Below, piece by piece: positions 6,396-14,072 of a stretch of 19,238 nt of DNA (position 1 is its first letter; every line of letters begins with the position of its first letter). A model generated the notes under the pieces. The model had not been told where the DNA came from, searched no databases, and saw only the letters and a program-made list of their open reading frames with translations. The position numbers and the translations under genes are program-made. This stretch comes from Ruminiclostridium sp. (lineage in GTDB: Bacteria > Bacillota > Clostridia > Oscillospirales > Oscillospiraceae), in assembly GCA_017560855.1 (NCBI GenBank), contig JAFZEB010000017.1, positions 1-19,238 on the forward strand, written 5' to 3'.

Positions 6396-7484
6396 ATGCA
6401 ACCCATGAATGAAAAGCATGAAATCCCCTTTATCAAGTGTTCTGGTTGCGCAGCCGGAAAGTCCCGTCTGAAGTTCTACGCCACCTGTGAGGAAGCAGTC
6501 AAGGCTGGTTTTGCCAGCGGCGAGTGCACCTACGGTTGCGTGGGCGCAGGTTCCTGCGTGGCAGCATGCCCCCAGGGCGCGCTGACTGTCGTTGACGGTA
6601 CCGTCCAGCTCAACAAGGACAAGTGCGACGGCTGCGGCGACTGCGTTGCTGCATGCCCCCAGAAGCTCATCCACATGGTTCCTGATGATGTCTCCAACTT
6701 CGTTCCCTGCTCCAACAAGGACGAAGAGGAAGTCGCCATCAAGATGTGTGGCCACAGCTGCATCGGCTGTGGTGACTGCGCAGAGGCATGTCCCCAGGAT
6801 GCCATCAGCATCGTGGACAACTGCGCTGTGATCGACTATGAGAAGTGCCTGGGCTGCGCAGCATGTACTGTTGCCTGCCGCAAGAAGATCATCGTCGACA
6901 CCTATCACGATCTGGCTCAGATCAAGCCCACTGTCGCTTTCGTGCGTTGCCGCGGCGGCCTGCATAATCACGAGGTTTATGCTGCTGCCGGCGCTACCAA
7001 CTGCCGTGAAGCTGCAGCTCTGGACCTGGACGGCCACTGCTCCTTCGGCTGCGCTGGCTTCGGCGACTGCGCCGCTGCCTGCCGCTTCAACGCCATCCAG
7101 ATCACCAACGGCACCGCTCTGGTGAACCACGAACTGTGCGTCGGCTGTACTGCCTGCGTCCACGTCTGCCCCCAGCAGCTGCCCGTTATCGTTCCCTTCA
7201 AGGGTGCAAAGATGGTCGCCTGCGCTTCTCAGGATCACCCCGACAAGCGTAAGGAACTGTGCTGGGTCGGCTGCATCGGCTGCGGCGACTGCGCTGCAAA
7301 CTGCCCCGACGGCGTCATCCACGCTGAGTTCGGCCGTGCCGTCATCACCCCCGACAAGTGCGAAGACTGCAACATCTGCTCTTATGTGTGCCCCGCCGGC
7401 GTGATTTCCGCTCGCGAGATGCCCGAGTTTACTTATGTTCAGGTTCGTGCTATGGCAGCACAGAAAGGAGGCGCAGCGAAATGA
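6396..7484 (+). CDS. RnfB-like polyferredoxin with eight predicted [4Fe-4S] sites
   Basis: This 362-residue soluble protein has 42 cysteines and no membrane segment. It resembles the C-terminal ferredoxin part of RnfB, present twice. Each half has motifs of the form CxxxCxxxxxCxxxCP (44-58, 118-132, 215-229, 289-303) alternating with CxxCxxCxxxC (77-87, 151-161, 248-258, 322-332). Equivalent cysteines of the two halves are offset by exactly 171 residues, and within each half the two modules are offset by 74. The repeat is therefore nested, and eight [4Fe-4S] clusters are predicted. The ATG at 6396 has GGATGTGAG 6 bases upstream; the in-frame ATG at 6330 lies inside the promoter and is rejected. 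The stop overlaps the PFOR start (ATGA). It probably accepts or stores electrons from PFOR, by context; annotation pipelines would call it a 4Fe-4S binding protein. Confidence 0.9.
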   Translation: MQPMNEKHEIPFIKCSGCAAGKSRLKFYATCEEAVKAGFASGECTYGCVGAGSCVAACPQGALTVVDGTVQLNKDKCDGCGDCVAACPQKLIHMVPDDVSNFVPCSNKDEEEVAIKMCGHSCIGCGDCAEACPQDAISIVDNCAVIDYEKCLGCAACTVACRKKIIVDTYHDLAQIKPTVAFVRCRGGLHNHEVYAAAGATNCREAAALDLDGHCSFGCAGFGDCAAACRFNAIQITNGTALVNHELCVGCTACVHVCPQQLPVIVPFKGAKMVACASQDHPDKRKELCWVGCIGCGDCAANCPDGVIHAEFGRAVITPDKCEDCNICSYVCPAGVISAREMPEFTYVQVRAMAAQKGGAAK

Positions 7485-10400
7485 AAGACATGAGACCTTT
7501 TAAGAGTATGGACGCCAACGCCGCTGCTGGCCACGTCGCATACGCCTTCACTGAAGTCGCTGCTATTTACCCCATCACTCCCTCCTCCCCCATGGCGGAG
7601 AACGTGGACGAATGGGCAAACCAGGACCGTAGAAATATCTTCGGCAACCGCGTCAACATCGTTGAGATGGAGTCCGAGGCAGGCGCAGCTGGCGCTGTCC
7701 ACGGCTCTCTGTCCACCGGTGCCCTGACCACCACCTTTACCGCATCCCAGGGTCTGCTGCTGATGATCCCCAACCTGTACAAGGTTGCTGGCGAAGGCCT
7801 GCCCGGCGTTTTCCATGTCGCAGCTCGTACCCTGACCACCCACGCTCTGTCCATCTTCGGTGACCACCAGGACGTTATGGCCTGCCGCGGCACCGGTATG
7901 GCAATGCTGGCTGCATCCACTCCCCAGGAAGTTATGGACCTGGCTCCCGTTGCTCACCTGTCCGCAATCCAGGCAAGCATGGGCTTCATCAACTTCTTCG
8001 ACGGCTTCCGTACCTCTCACGAGATCCAGAAGCTGCGCACCTGGGAGTATGACACCCTGGCAGAGATGGTCGACTGGGAGGCACTGGCTCGCTTCCGTGC
8101 CAACGCCAACATGCCCCACCATCCCTTCCACCGTGGTACCAACGAGCCCCCCGAGACCTTCTTCCAGCACCGCGAGGCTTCCAACGTCATGTACAATGAC
8201 CTGGTCGACGTGGTCATTGGCAACATGAACAAGGTCAACGAGGCCATCGGCACCAACTACAAGCCCTTCAACTACTACGGCGCTCCCGACGCTACCGACG
8301 TCATCGTGGCTATGGGCTCCGTCTGCGGCACTCTGGAAGAGGTCGTTGACGCCATGACCGCTGCTGGCAAGAAGGTCGGCGTTCTGGAAGTTCACCTGTA
8401 TCGTCCCTTCTCTGCAAAGCACATGCTGGCAGAGCTGCCCAAGACTGTCGAGCGCATCGCAGTTCTGGACCGTACCAAGGAGCCCGGCGCATTCGGCGAG
8501 CCCCTGTACCTGGATGTCGTTGCTGTCCTGAACGAGGCCGGCATGAACAACATCAAGGTCATCGGCGGCCGTTACGGCCTGTCCTCCAAGGACACCACTC
8601 CCGCAGACATGTACTCCGTCTTCATGCACCTGGCAAAGGGCGGTCACAACCACTTCACCGTCAGCATCGTTGACGACGTGACCAACCTGTCCATCGAGAA
8701 GCACGAGTTCGTCCTGCCCGAGGATCCCACTCAGAAGTCCGTCAAGATCTGGGGTATCGGCTCCGACGGTCTGGTCGGTGCTTCCAAGAACACCTCCAAG
8801 ATCATCGGTGACCACACCGACAACTTCGTCCAGGCATACTTCCAGTATGACTCCAAGAAGTCCGGCGGTCTGACCATTTCTCACCTGCGCTTCGGCCAGA
8901 AGCCCATCCGCTCCTCCTACTATGTTGGCCATGCTGACGTGGTTATCTGTGGTAACCCCGCTTACATCGGCAAGTACAACATGGTCCGTGACGTCAAGCC
9001 CGGCGGCATCTTCATGCTGAACTGCGAGTGGGAAGGCGCTGAGCTGGAAGCTCGTCTGCCCGCAGACATCAAGCGCGCACTGGCTCAGAAGAACATCAAG
9101 TTCTACACCTGCGACGCTGTCAACATCGCCCGTAACCTGGGCATGAAGGGCCGTATCAACACCATCATCCAGTCCGCATACTTCAAGCTGGCTAACCTGG
9201 TTCCCGAAGCAGATGCTATCGAGTACATGCGCCAGGGTATCGTCAAGGACTACGGCACCAAGGGCCAGAACGTCGTTGACATGAACATGGCTGCTGTTAT
9301 GGCTGGCCTGACCGCTGCTAAGGAAGTTGCGGTTCCCGCAGAGTGGGCTAACGCTGTTGACGAGGCTAAGGCAGAGCTGAAGCTGAACACCGTCAACGCT
9401 GAGCAGGATGCATACGTCCGTAACATCCTGATCCCCACCAACAATCTGGAAGGCGACTCCCTGCCCGTCTCCACCTTCCTGCCCTATGTCACCGGTAAGG
9501 CTCCCTCCGGCACCTCCGCTTTCGAGAAGCGCGGTATCGCTGTGGATATCCCCGTCTGGCATGCAGAGAACTGCACCCAGTGTAACTGGTGCTCCGCAGT
9601 CTGCCCCCACGCTGTTATCCGTCCCTTCGTCCTCAAGCCCGAGGATGCAGAAGGCCTGACCACCGTGGACTGCAAGACCGTGGAAGGCAAGAAGTTCATC
9701 GTGGCTGTCTCCGCTGCAGACTGCACCGGCTGCGGTTCCTGCGTTGAGATGTGCCCCGCACACGGCAAGGCTCTGACCATGGAGCGTTCCGCTGGCCGTA
9801 TGTTCGAAGACCAGAACACCTTCGAGTATGCTAAGAAGGTCGGCGTTCAGGAAGGTTCCGACAAGAACGTCAAGACCTCCCAGTTCCTGCGTCCCTACCT
9901 GGAGTACTCCGGCGCATGCCCCGGCTGCGGCGAGACTCCCTATGCTAAGATGGTCACCCAGCTGTTCGGCGACCATGCTGTTATCGCTAACGCTACCGGC
10001 TGCTCCTCCATCTGGGGTGCATCCGTTCCCAGCATGCCCTACGTCGTGGACGAGAACGGCCACGGCCCCGCATGGGCAAACTCCCTGTTCGAAGACAACG
10101 CACAGTTCGGCTTCGGTATGTCCGTCTCCCTGCGCACCCGCCGCAACGCTATGAAGGCTGTTGTTGAGCGTCTGGCAAAGGACCGCCGCTTCGCTGGCAC
10201 CGCTGGCGCTTGGGTGGAGAAGATGAACACCAACGAGGCTGCTTCCCTGGGCATCGACCTGGTCGCTCTGATCCAGGCATTCCAGGCTGACAAGACCCCC
10301 GCTGGCGTTGCTATGGACGCTGCTCTGGTCAAGGACTGCGAGTATGTTGTTGCCAACACTGACGTCCTGCCCCGTCCCTCCATGTGGCTGTTCGGCGGCG

Positions 10401-11047
10401 ACGGCTGGGCATACGACATCGGTTACGGCGGCCTGGACCACATCCTGGCTTCCCGCGAGAACTTCAACGTTCTGGTCTTCGATACCGAGGTTTACTCCAA
10501 CACTGGCGGTCAGTCCTCCAAGTCCACTCCCACCGGCGCTGTGGCACAGTTCGCAGCAGGCGGTAAGCCCACCGGCAAGAAGGACCTGGCTCAGATCGCA
10601 ATGACCTATGGTCACGTTTACGTTGCTCAGGTCGCTATGGGCGCTAACCCCGCTCAGACCCTGCGCGCACTGAAGGAAGCTGAAAGCTATGACGGTCCTT
10701 CTCTGATCATCGCTTATGCACCTTGTATCAACCACGGTATCAAGGCTGGCATGAACCGCTCCATGGTCGAGATGAAGAAGGCTGTCCGCGCTGGTTACTG
10801 GAACATGCTGCGCTATGATCCTCGCCTGGCTGCTGAGGGCAAGAACCCCCTGCAGATCGACAGCGCTAAGCCCACCGAGAAGTACAGAGACTTCATCAAG
10901 GGCGAGAACCGTTACGCATCCCTGTCCATGAAGAACCCCGCCATGGCTGAGAAGCTGTTTGTCGAGTCCGAGAAGGCTGCTCTGAATCGTTACGACAGTC
11001 TGATCAACAGACGTAACAGTCTGGAACCTAAGGAGGGTCAGGCATAA
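7481..11047 (+). CDS. nifJ: Pyruvate:ferredoxin (flavodoxin) oxidoreductase, single-chain
   Basis: PFOR oxidises pyruvate with CoA to acetyl-CoA and CO2, giving two low-potential electrons. It is cytoplasmic, uses thiamine diphosphate and is oxygen-sensitive. The 1188 residues match the usual length. Domain I has YPITPSSPMAE from residue 30. The 8Fe ferredoxin domain has CTQCNWCSAVCPH (698-710) and CTGCGSCVEMCPA (748-760). The proximal cluster ligands are C813 and C816 (CPGCG), C841 (ATGCSS) and C1082. The diphosphate/Mg motif is GDGWAYDIGYGG around D974, with SNTGGQSSKSTPTGA near 1007. The ATG at 7481 has AAAGGAGG 8 bases upstream and overlaps the polyferredoxin stop by 4 bases, implying translational coupling. 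Codon use is strongly biased (many GCT, CGT, GTC, TCC and AAG), as expected for an abundant fermentation enzyme. Confidence 0.98.
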   Translation: MKDMRPFKSMDANAAAGHVAYAFTEVAAIYPITPSSPMAENVDEWANQDRRNIFGNRVNIVEMESEAGAAGAVHGSLSTGALTTTFTASQGLLLMIPNLYKVAGEGLPGVFHVAARTLTTHALSIFGDHQDVMACRGTGMAMLAASTPQEVMDLAPVAHLSAIQASMGFINFFDGFRTSHEIQKLRTWEYDTLAEMVDWEALARFRANANMPHHPFHRGTNEPPETFFQHREASNVMYNDLVDVVIGNMNKVNEAIGTNYKPFNYYGAPDATDVIVAMGSVCGTLEEVVDAMTAAGKKVGVLEVHLYRPFSAKHMLAELPKTVERIAVLDRTKEPGAFGEPLYLDVVAVLNEAGMNNIKVIGGRYGLSSKDTTPADMYSVFMHLAKGGHNHFTVSIVDDVTNLSIEKHEFVLPEDPTQKSVKIWGIGSDGLVGASKNTSKIIGDHTDNFVQAYFQYDSKKSGGLTISHLRFGQKPIRSSYYVGHADVVICGNPAYIGKYNMVRDVKPGGIFMLNCEWEGAELEARLPADIKRALAQKNIKFYTCDAVNIARNLGMKGRINTIIQSAYFKLANLVPEADAIEYMRQGIVKDYGTKGQNVVDMNMAAVMAGLTAAKEVAVPAEWANAVDEAKAELKLNTVNAEQDAYVRNILIPTNNLEGDSLPVSTFLPYVTGKAPSGTSAFEKRGIAVDIPVWHAENCTQCNWCSAVCPHAVIRPFVLKPEDAEGLTTVDCKTVEGKKFIVAVSAADCTGCGSCVEMCPAHGKALTMERSAGRMFEDQNTFEYAKKVGVQEGSDKNVKTSQFLRPYLEYSGACPGCGETPYAKMVTQLFGDHAVIANATGCSSIWGASVPSMPYVVDENGHGPAWANSLFEDNAQFGFGMSVSLRTRRNAMKAVVERLAKDRRFAGTAGAWVEKMNTNEAASLGIDLVALIQAFQADKTPAGVAMDAALVKDCEYVVANTDVLPRPSMWLFGGDGWAYDIGYGGLDHILASRENFNVLVFDTEVYSNTGGQSSKSTPTGAVAQFAAGGKPTGKKDLAQIAMTYGHVYVAQVAMGANPAQTLRALKEAESYDGPSLIIAYAPCINHGIKAGMNRSMVEMKKAVRAGYWNMLRYDPRLAAEGKNPLQIDSAKPTEKYRDFIKGENRYASLSMKNPAMAEKLFVESEKAALNRYDSLINRRNSLEPKEGQA

Positions 11048-12414
11048 TGATTAACAACGTAAGAGAAAGAAATCCCATGCCCGAGCAGCCCATTGAGGTT
11101 CGCTGCGACAACTTTAACGAAGTTGCCCTGGGCTATACCGAGGCTGACGCTATCCGCGAGGCTATGCGCTGCCTGAACTGCCGTAAGAAGCCCTGCGTGG
11201 CTGGCTGCCCCATCAACCAGCAGATCCCCGAGTTCATCGCTAAGGTTGCTGTTGGCGACTTCGCAGCTGCTTACGACATCATCACCGTCAAGTCCTGCAT
11301 GCCCTCCATCTGCGGCCGTGTCTGCCCCCAGGAGCAGCAGTGCGAGAAGAACTGCGCTCACGCCCTGAAGGGCGAGGCAGTCGGCATTGGCCGTCTGGAG
11401 CGCTTCGTGGCTGACTGGTATGCTGCACGCAACCCCATCTCCGTCCCCGAGGTGGAGAAGAAGGGTAAGAAGGTTGCTGTCGTCGGTTCCGGTCCTGCCG
11501 GCATCGCTTGCGCTGGCGACCTGGCAGCTATGGGCTACGACGTCACCGTCTTCGAGAAGCTGAGCTATGCCGGCGGTATCCTGACCTATGGCATCCCCCA
11601 GTTCGTTCTGCCCAACGAGGTTGTCAACCGTCACATTGACACCCTGAAGGCTCAGGGCGTGGAGATCGTCACCAGCTCCCCCATCGACAAGAGCAAGAGC
11701 ATCGACGCTCTGTTCGCTGACGGCTTTGAGGCTGTCTTCGTTGGTAACGGCGCTGACATCCCCCAGACCCCCAGAGGCCTGGACACCAGCCTGGAAGGCG
11801 TTTGGTCTGCAAACGACTACCTGACTGAGGTCAACCTGAACACCGAAGCTCTGCCCGCAAGCATCAAGGACGCAAAGCGCGTTCTGGTTGTCGGCGGCGG
11901 TAACGTTGCTGTCGACGCAGTCCGCTGCGCAAAGCGCGTTGGCGCAGAGCCCATCATGGTCTATCGCCGTACCATCGCAGAAGCACCTGCTCGCCGCGAT
12001 GAGATCGAGCATACCCGTGAGGAAAGCATTGAGATCAAGGAGCTGACCAACCCCGTCGAGTGCATCGGCAAGGATGGCAAGCTGGTGGCTGTCAAGCTGG
12101 AGAAGATGACTCTGGGCGAGCCCGACGCTTCCGGCCGCCGTTCCCCCGTGGGCACCGGTGAGTACTTCGAGATCGAGTGCGACAACCTGGTCATCGCTAC
12201 CGGTACCTCTTACTCCGAGGATGTTGTGGACACCACCACCGGCATCGACAAGGATAAGTGGGGCGGTATCGCTGTTGACGACGGCTTCAAGACCAGCCGT
12301 CCCGGCGTCTTCGCCGGCGGTGACGCTGTCACCGGTCCTCAGGTCGTTGTTAAGGCAATGGGCGCTGGCCGCCGCGCTGCCGTCAGCATCGACGAGTACC
12401 TGTCTGCAAAGTAA
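11047..12414 (+). CDS. GltD/NfnB/SudA-family FAD- and NAD(P)H-dependent oxidoreductase with N-terminal 4Fe-4S domain
   Basis: The 455-residue protein has an N-terminal Fe-S helical domain with CLNCRKKPCVAGCP (C42, C45, C50, C54) and CGRVCPQEQQCEKNC (C89-C103). Next come an FAD Rossmann fold (VAVVGSGPAGIACAG, 143-157) and a second nucleotide fold (VVGGGNVAVDAVR, 281-293) followed by VYRR (305-308), whose arginines suggest NADPH preference. The C-terminal FAD motif is FAGGDAVTGPQVVVKAMGAGR (422-442, split here by one family insertion). Pipelines often call this NADPH-dependent glutamate synthase, but neither the large glutamate synthase subunit nor NfnA is adjacent. The ATG at 11047 overlaps the PFOR stop by one base (TAATG), with AGGAGG inside PFOR. 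The context suggests electron exchange between the PFOR/polyferredoxin pair and NAD(P)(H). Confidence 0.93.
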   Translation: MINNVRERNPMPEQPIEVRCDNFNEVALGYTEADAIREAMRCLNCRKKPCVAGCPINQQIPEFIAKVAVGDFAAAYDIITVKSCMPSICGRVCPQEQQCEKNCAHALKGEAVGIGRLERFVADWYAARNPISVPEVEKKGKKVAVVGSGPAGIACAGDLAAMGYDVTVFEKLSYAGGILTYGIPQFVLPNEVVNRHIDTLKAQGVEIVTSSPIDKSKSIDALFADGFEAVFVGNGADIPQTPRGLDTSLEGVWSANDYLTEVNLNTEALPASIKDAKRVLVVGGGNVAVDAVRCAKRVGAEPIMVYRRTIAEAPARRDEIEHTREESIEIKELTNPVECIGKDGKLVAVKLEKMTLGEPDASGRRSPVGTGEYFEIECDNLVIATGTSYSEDVVDTTTGIDKDKWGGIAVDDGFKTSRPGVFAGGDAVTGPQVVVKAMGAGRRAAVSIDEYLSAK

Positions 12415-12436
12415 GGATCACATCCTTTATAAAAAA

Positions 12437-12473
12437 GCTGGGCCCGGAGATTTCTCCGGGCCCGGCTTTTTTT
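12437..12473 (+). terminator. Intrinsic terminator of the PFOR operon
   Basis: A very GC-rich stem of about 14 bp (GCTGGGCCCGGAGA against TCTCCGGGCCCGGC, with one G-T pair) is followed by seven T, 22 bases after the oxidoreductase stop codon. Confidence 0.95.
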
Positions 12474-12476
12474 CGC

Positions 12477-12520
12477 AAAAACAGACCCTCTGGCAAATTG
12501 AACGCCAGAGGGTCTGTTTT
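12477..12520. terminator. Bidirectional terminator between convergent genes
   Basis: A perfect 13-bp stem (12482-12494 with 12504-12516) and 9-base loop have A-runs upstream and T-runs downstream, so it works on both strands. It is mainly the terminator of the minus-strand gene ending at 12527 and also backs up the PFOR operon terminator. Confidence 0.9.
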
Positions 12521-12526
12521 CATGGT

Positions 12527-13546
12527 TTAGTATTCGTCTTGTGACAAGAGTTGGGCCAGAAGGAATTTTCTGGCCCGGTTGGTCTCTGGGAGGTTCTTCC
12601 GCTGGACCATGGGCAGATCCACCACCCGGCAGAAGTCCTGTACGTACCCTGCCAGCGCCTGGTCACAGACCAGCAGCCGCCTGGGCTTGCCGCTTGCCTC
12701 GATATGTTCTCCCAACAGGTTCAGCACCTGGTTGTAGATGTCCTCCTGAGGGGAGAGGAGCTCGGAACGATATACGTGGCCGGTGCCCCCGTCGGTGAGG
12801 AGAAGGAGCCGGGGAAAGAACTTTTTTCGCCCCTTCTTCATGGGGGTGGACAGGTAGGACCAGTCTATCTCCAGGTCGTAAGCCCGGTGGGGCATGGCCT
12901 TCAGCTGGCGGGTGAAGTCATCCTCGTCCAGCAGGACCTCATCAAAGGTCTCCTGGTCAAATTCCATGTGGGGGAAGACTCCGGTGTGGTACAGGCGGTC
13001 GTCAGGGTCGTAGAACCGCATGATGAAGTCCCCGGCCTCCTGATTGACCGGCAGCTTCCCCTGGGCGGCGGCCTGGACCATCATCAGGAGGTTCCCCAGG
13101 CCATCCCGCAGGAGGGTGGCTTGTTCTTCTGTCAGGTCCTCCGGGGCCAGACCGGGGCGGAAAGACTGGAAGTGGAGCCATCCCCCTTTGCCCCGGCACC
13201 GGATGCCCAGGTCTTTGATCCGACGGCGGTTGGCAGAACTGACCTCCTCCCGGTCCCCCCACAGGGCAATCATGGCGGTCTGCAGATAGAAGACGGGCTC
13301 CTCCTTGGGGTTCTTGCCGGTGAGGAGCTTTCGTGCGGTGGTGTAGGCTCCTTCCCCCACATAGCAGGCGATGGCGCATTGCCCGGAAGAGGGGAGGAGG
13401 AAGGAGAAGAATAGGCTGGTCTCCTGATCCTCCTGGATCATCACAAAGGGAAGATCTTCTGAGAACCGATCCCAGGGTTCAAACTCTGCAATGGTCACGG
13501 CCAGGAAATAGAGCTGCCGCCAGAGCTGTCTGCTGTTGTCATCCAT
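12527..13546 (-). CDS. Uncharacterised protein, DUF7309/DUF6930-like
   Basis: The 339-residue protein is soluble, acidic and has no signal peptide or membrane segment. The N-terminal half (LWRQLYFLAVTIAEFEPWDRF at about 7-27, then ACYVGEGAYTTARKLL) and the C-terminal part (RRLLVCDQALAGYVQDFCRVVDLPM) resemble, from memory, the DUF7309 and DUF6930 domains common in Clostridia. No function is known, and I see no catalytic motif. The start is the ATG at 13546, with AAGGAGG 8-9 bases upstream. A longer reading to 13840 would run through the promoter and the neighbouring gene and is rejected. It is a single-gene unit, divergent from the small gene at 13667, with a promoter at 13578-13606 and the terminator at 12477-12520. 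Confidence 0.85.
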   Translation of the reverse strand: MDDNSRQLWRQLYFLAVTIAEFEPWDRFSEDLPFVMIQEDQETSLFFSFLLPSSGQCAIACYVGEGAYTTARKLLTGKNPKEEPVFYLQTAMIALWGDREEVSSANRRRIKDLGIRCRGKGGWLHFQSFRPGLAPEDLTEEQATLLRDGLGNLLMMVQAAAQGKLPVNQEAGDFIMRFYDPDDRLYHTGVFPHMEFDQETFDEVLLDEDDFTRQLKAMPHRAYDLEIDWSYLSTPMKKGRKKFFPRLLLLTDGGTGHVYRSELLSPQEDIYNQVLNLLGEHIEASGKPRRLLVCDQALAGYVQDFCRVVDLPMVQRKNLPETNRARKFLLAQLLSQDEY

Positions 13547-13577
13547 GGGATCTGCCTCCTTGAAACCTAGTGTCTGT

Positions 13578-13606
13578 ATCTTAGCATAGATGTGTCCGGC
13601 GGGCAA
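13578..13606 (-). promoter_or_regulatory. Promoter of the uncharacterised minus-strand gene
   Basis: On the minus strand TTGCCC (13606-13601), a 17-base spacer ending in TGC (extended -10) and TAAGAT (13583-13578). It lies 32 bases before the start codon at 13546. Confidence 0.6.
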
Positions 13607-13666
13607 GTTTTCGGTGGAAAGTGCATAGGTTGGGGATGGACCATATTTGCAAGGGAGGGACCCGAG

Positions 13667-14035
13667 ATGTATCAGGAGTCCATGGAACACTACGACATTC
13701 TGACGGCAGCAAGTCTTCTTCGGCAGAAACCTCACGCATCGGCGCGGTTGACAGGAAGCCCGGAAGCCCCTGTTCTCCGGGGTGTGGTGCGGCTCTACCC
13801 CATGCCCCGGGGTGTTTTGATGGCGGTGGAGGTCAGCCATCTGCCCCCGGGGAGCTTATTTGAACTGAGCATAGAAGGGGGGATGCCGCTGCCTTCCCTC
13901 CTGTCTGTCCGGGGGCGGACCCTGCAGGTCATGGTGGTGGGGGCCTGCACAGTGGAGGATCTGATGGGCAGGGAAGTGGCCCTTTCCTCCCCCGAGTCCC
14001 CGAGGGTCCTGGCACGTGGGACCATCCGTCCATAA
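13667..14035 (+). CDS. Small SodC-like protein lacking the metal-binding loop
   Basis: The 122-residue protein has no signal peptide. The framework resembles the Cu/Zn superoxide dismutase-like proteins of Clostridia: ARLTGSPEAPVLRGVVRLYPMPRGVLMAVEVSHLPPG is the first strand block (split here: residues 26-62), then LPSLLSVRGRTLQVMV (75-90), CTVEDLMGREVALSS (94-108) and a final RGTI. In active family members a His-rich stretch (FHIHEGG, HYNP and H..H.GD) lies between those blocks. Here that stretch is reduced to FELSIEGGMP (65-74), with no histidine at those sites. It is therefore unlikely to bind Cu or Zn and may be a structural or degenerate paralogue. The ATG at 13667 has GGGAGGG 8 bases upstream. 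The family assignment rests on recalled patterns and is moderate; the frame itself is solid. No clear promoter is seen. Confidence 0.75.
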   Translation: MYQESMEHYDILTAASLLRQKPHASARLTGSPEAPVLRGVVRLYPMPRGVLMAVEVSHLPPGSLFELSIEGGMPLPSLLSVRGRTLQVMVVGACTVEDLMGREVALSSPESPRVLARGTIRP

Positions 14036-14037
14036 AG

Positions 14038-14067
14038 AAAGGGCACAGCATTTTGCTGTGCCCTTTT
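14038..14067. terminator. Bidirectional terminator between convergent genes
   Basis: GGGCACAGCA and TGCTGTGCCC form a perfect 10-bp stem (14041-14050 with 14054-14063), with A upstream and four T downstream. It starts right after the stop at 14035 and serves both the SodC-like gene and the symporter gene converging from the right. Confidence 0.9.
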
Positions 14068-14072
14068 CGTGC

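Noticed and set aside
7358..7480. Earlier in-frame start for PFOR at 7358
   Set aside because: The extra residues are the polyferredoxin read in another frame; the ATG at 7481 has AAAGGAGG and gives the standard PFOR N-terminus.
6396..7484. Calling the polyferredoxin a true RnfB subunit
   Set aside because: It has no N-terminal membrane anchor, no RnfB Fe-S entry domain and no rnf neighbours; only the ferredoxin part is shared.
7439..10735. A very long open frame of 1098 codons on the minus strand opposite PFOR
   Set aside because: It is a by-product of the strong codon bias of nifJ. The translation is Gly/Val/Asp/His-rich with no recognisable domain, and no ribosome binding site or promoter fits.
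11047..12414. Calling the oxidoreductase glutamate synthase or NfnB outright
   Set aside because: No GltB-type glutaminase/synthase subunit and no NfnA gene is adjacent. The fold is shared by several electron-transfer enzymes, so the specific reaction is left open.
13547..13840. N-terminal extension of the uncharacterised minus-strand gene to 13840
   Set aside because: It would cross the promoter at 13578-13606 and overlap the divergent gene; the ATG at 13546 has an ideal AAGGAGG.
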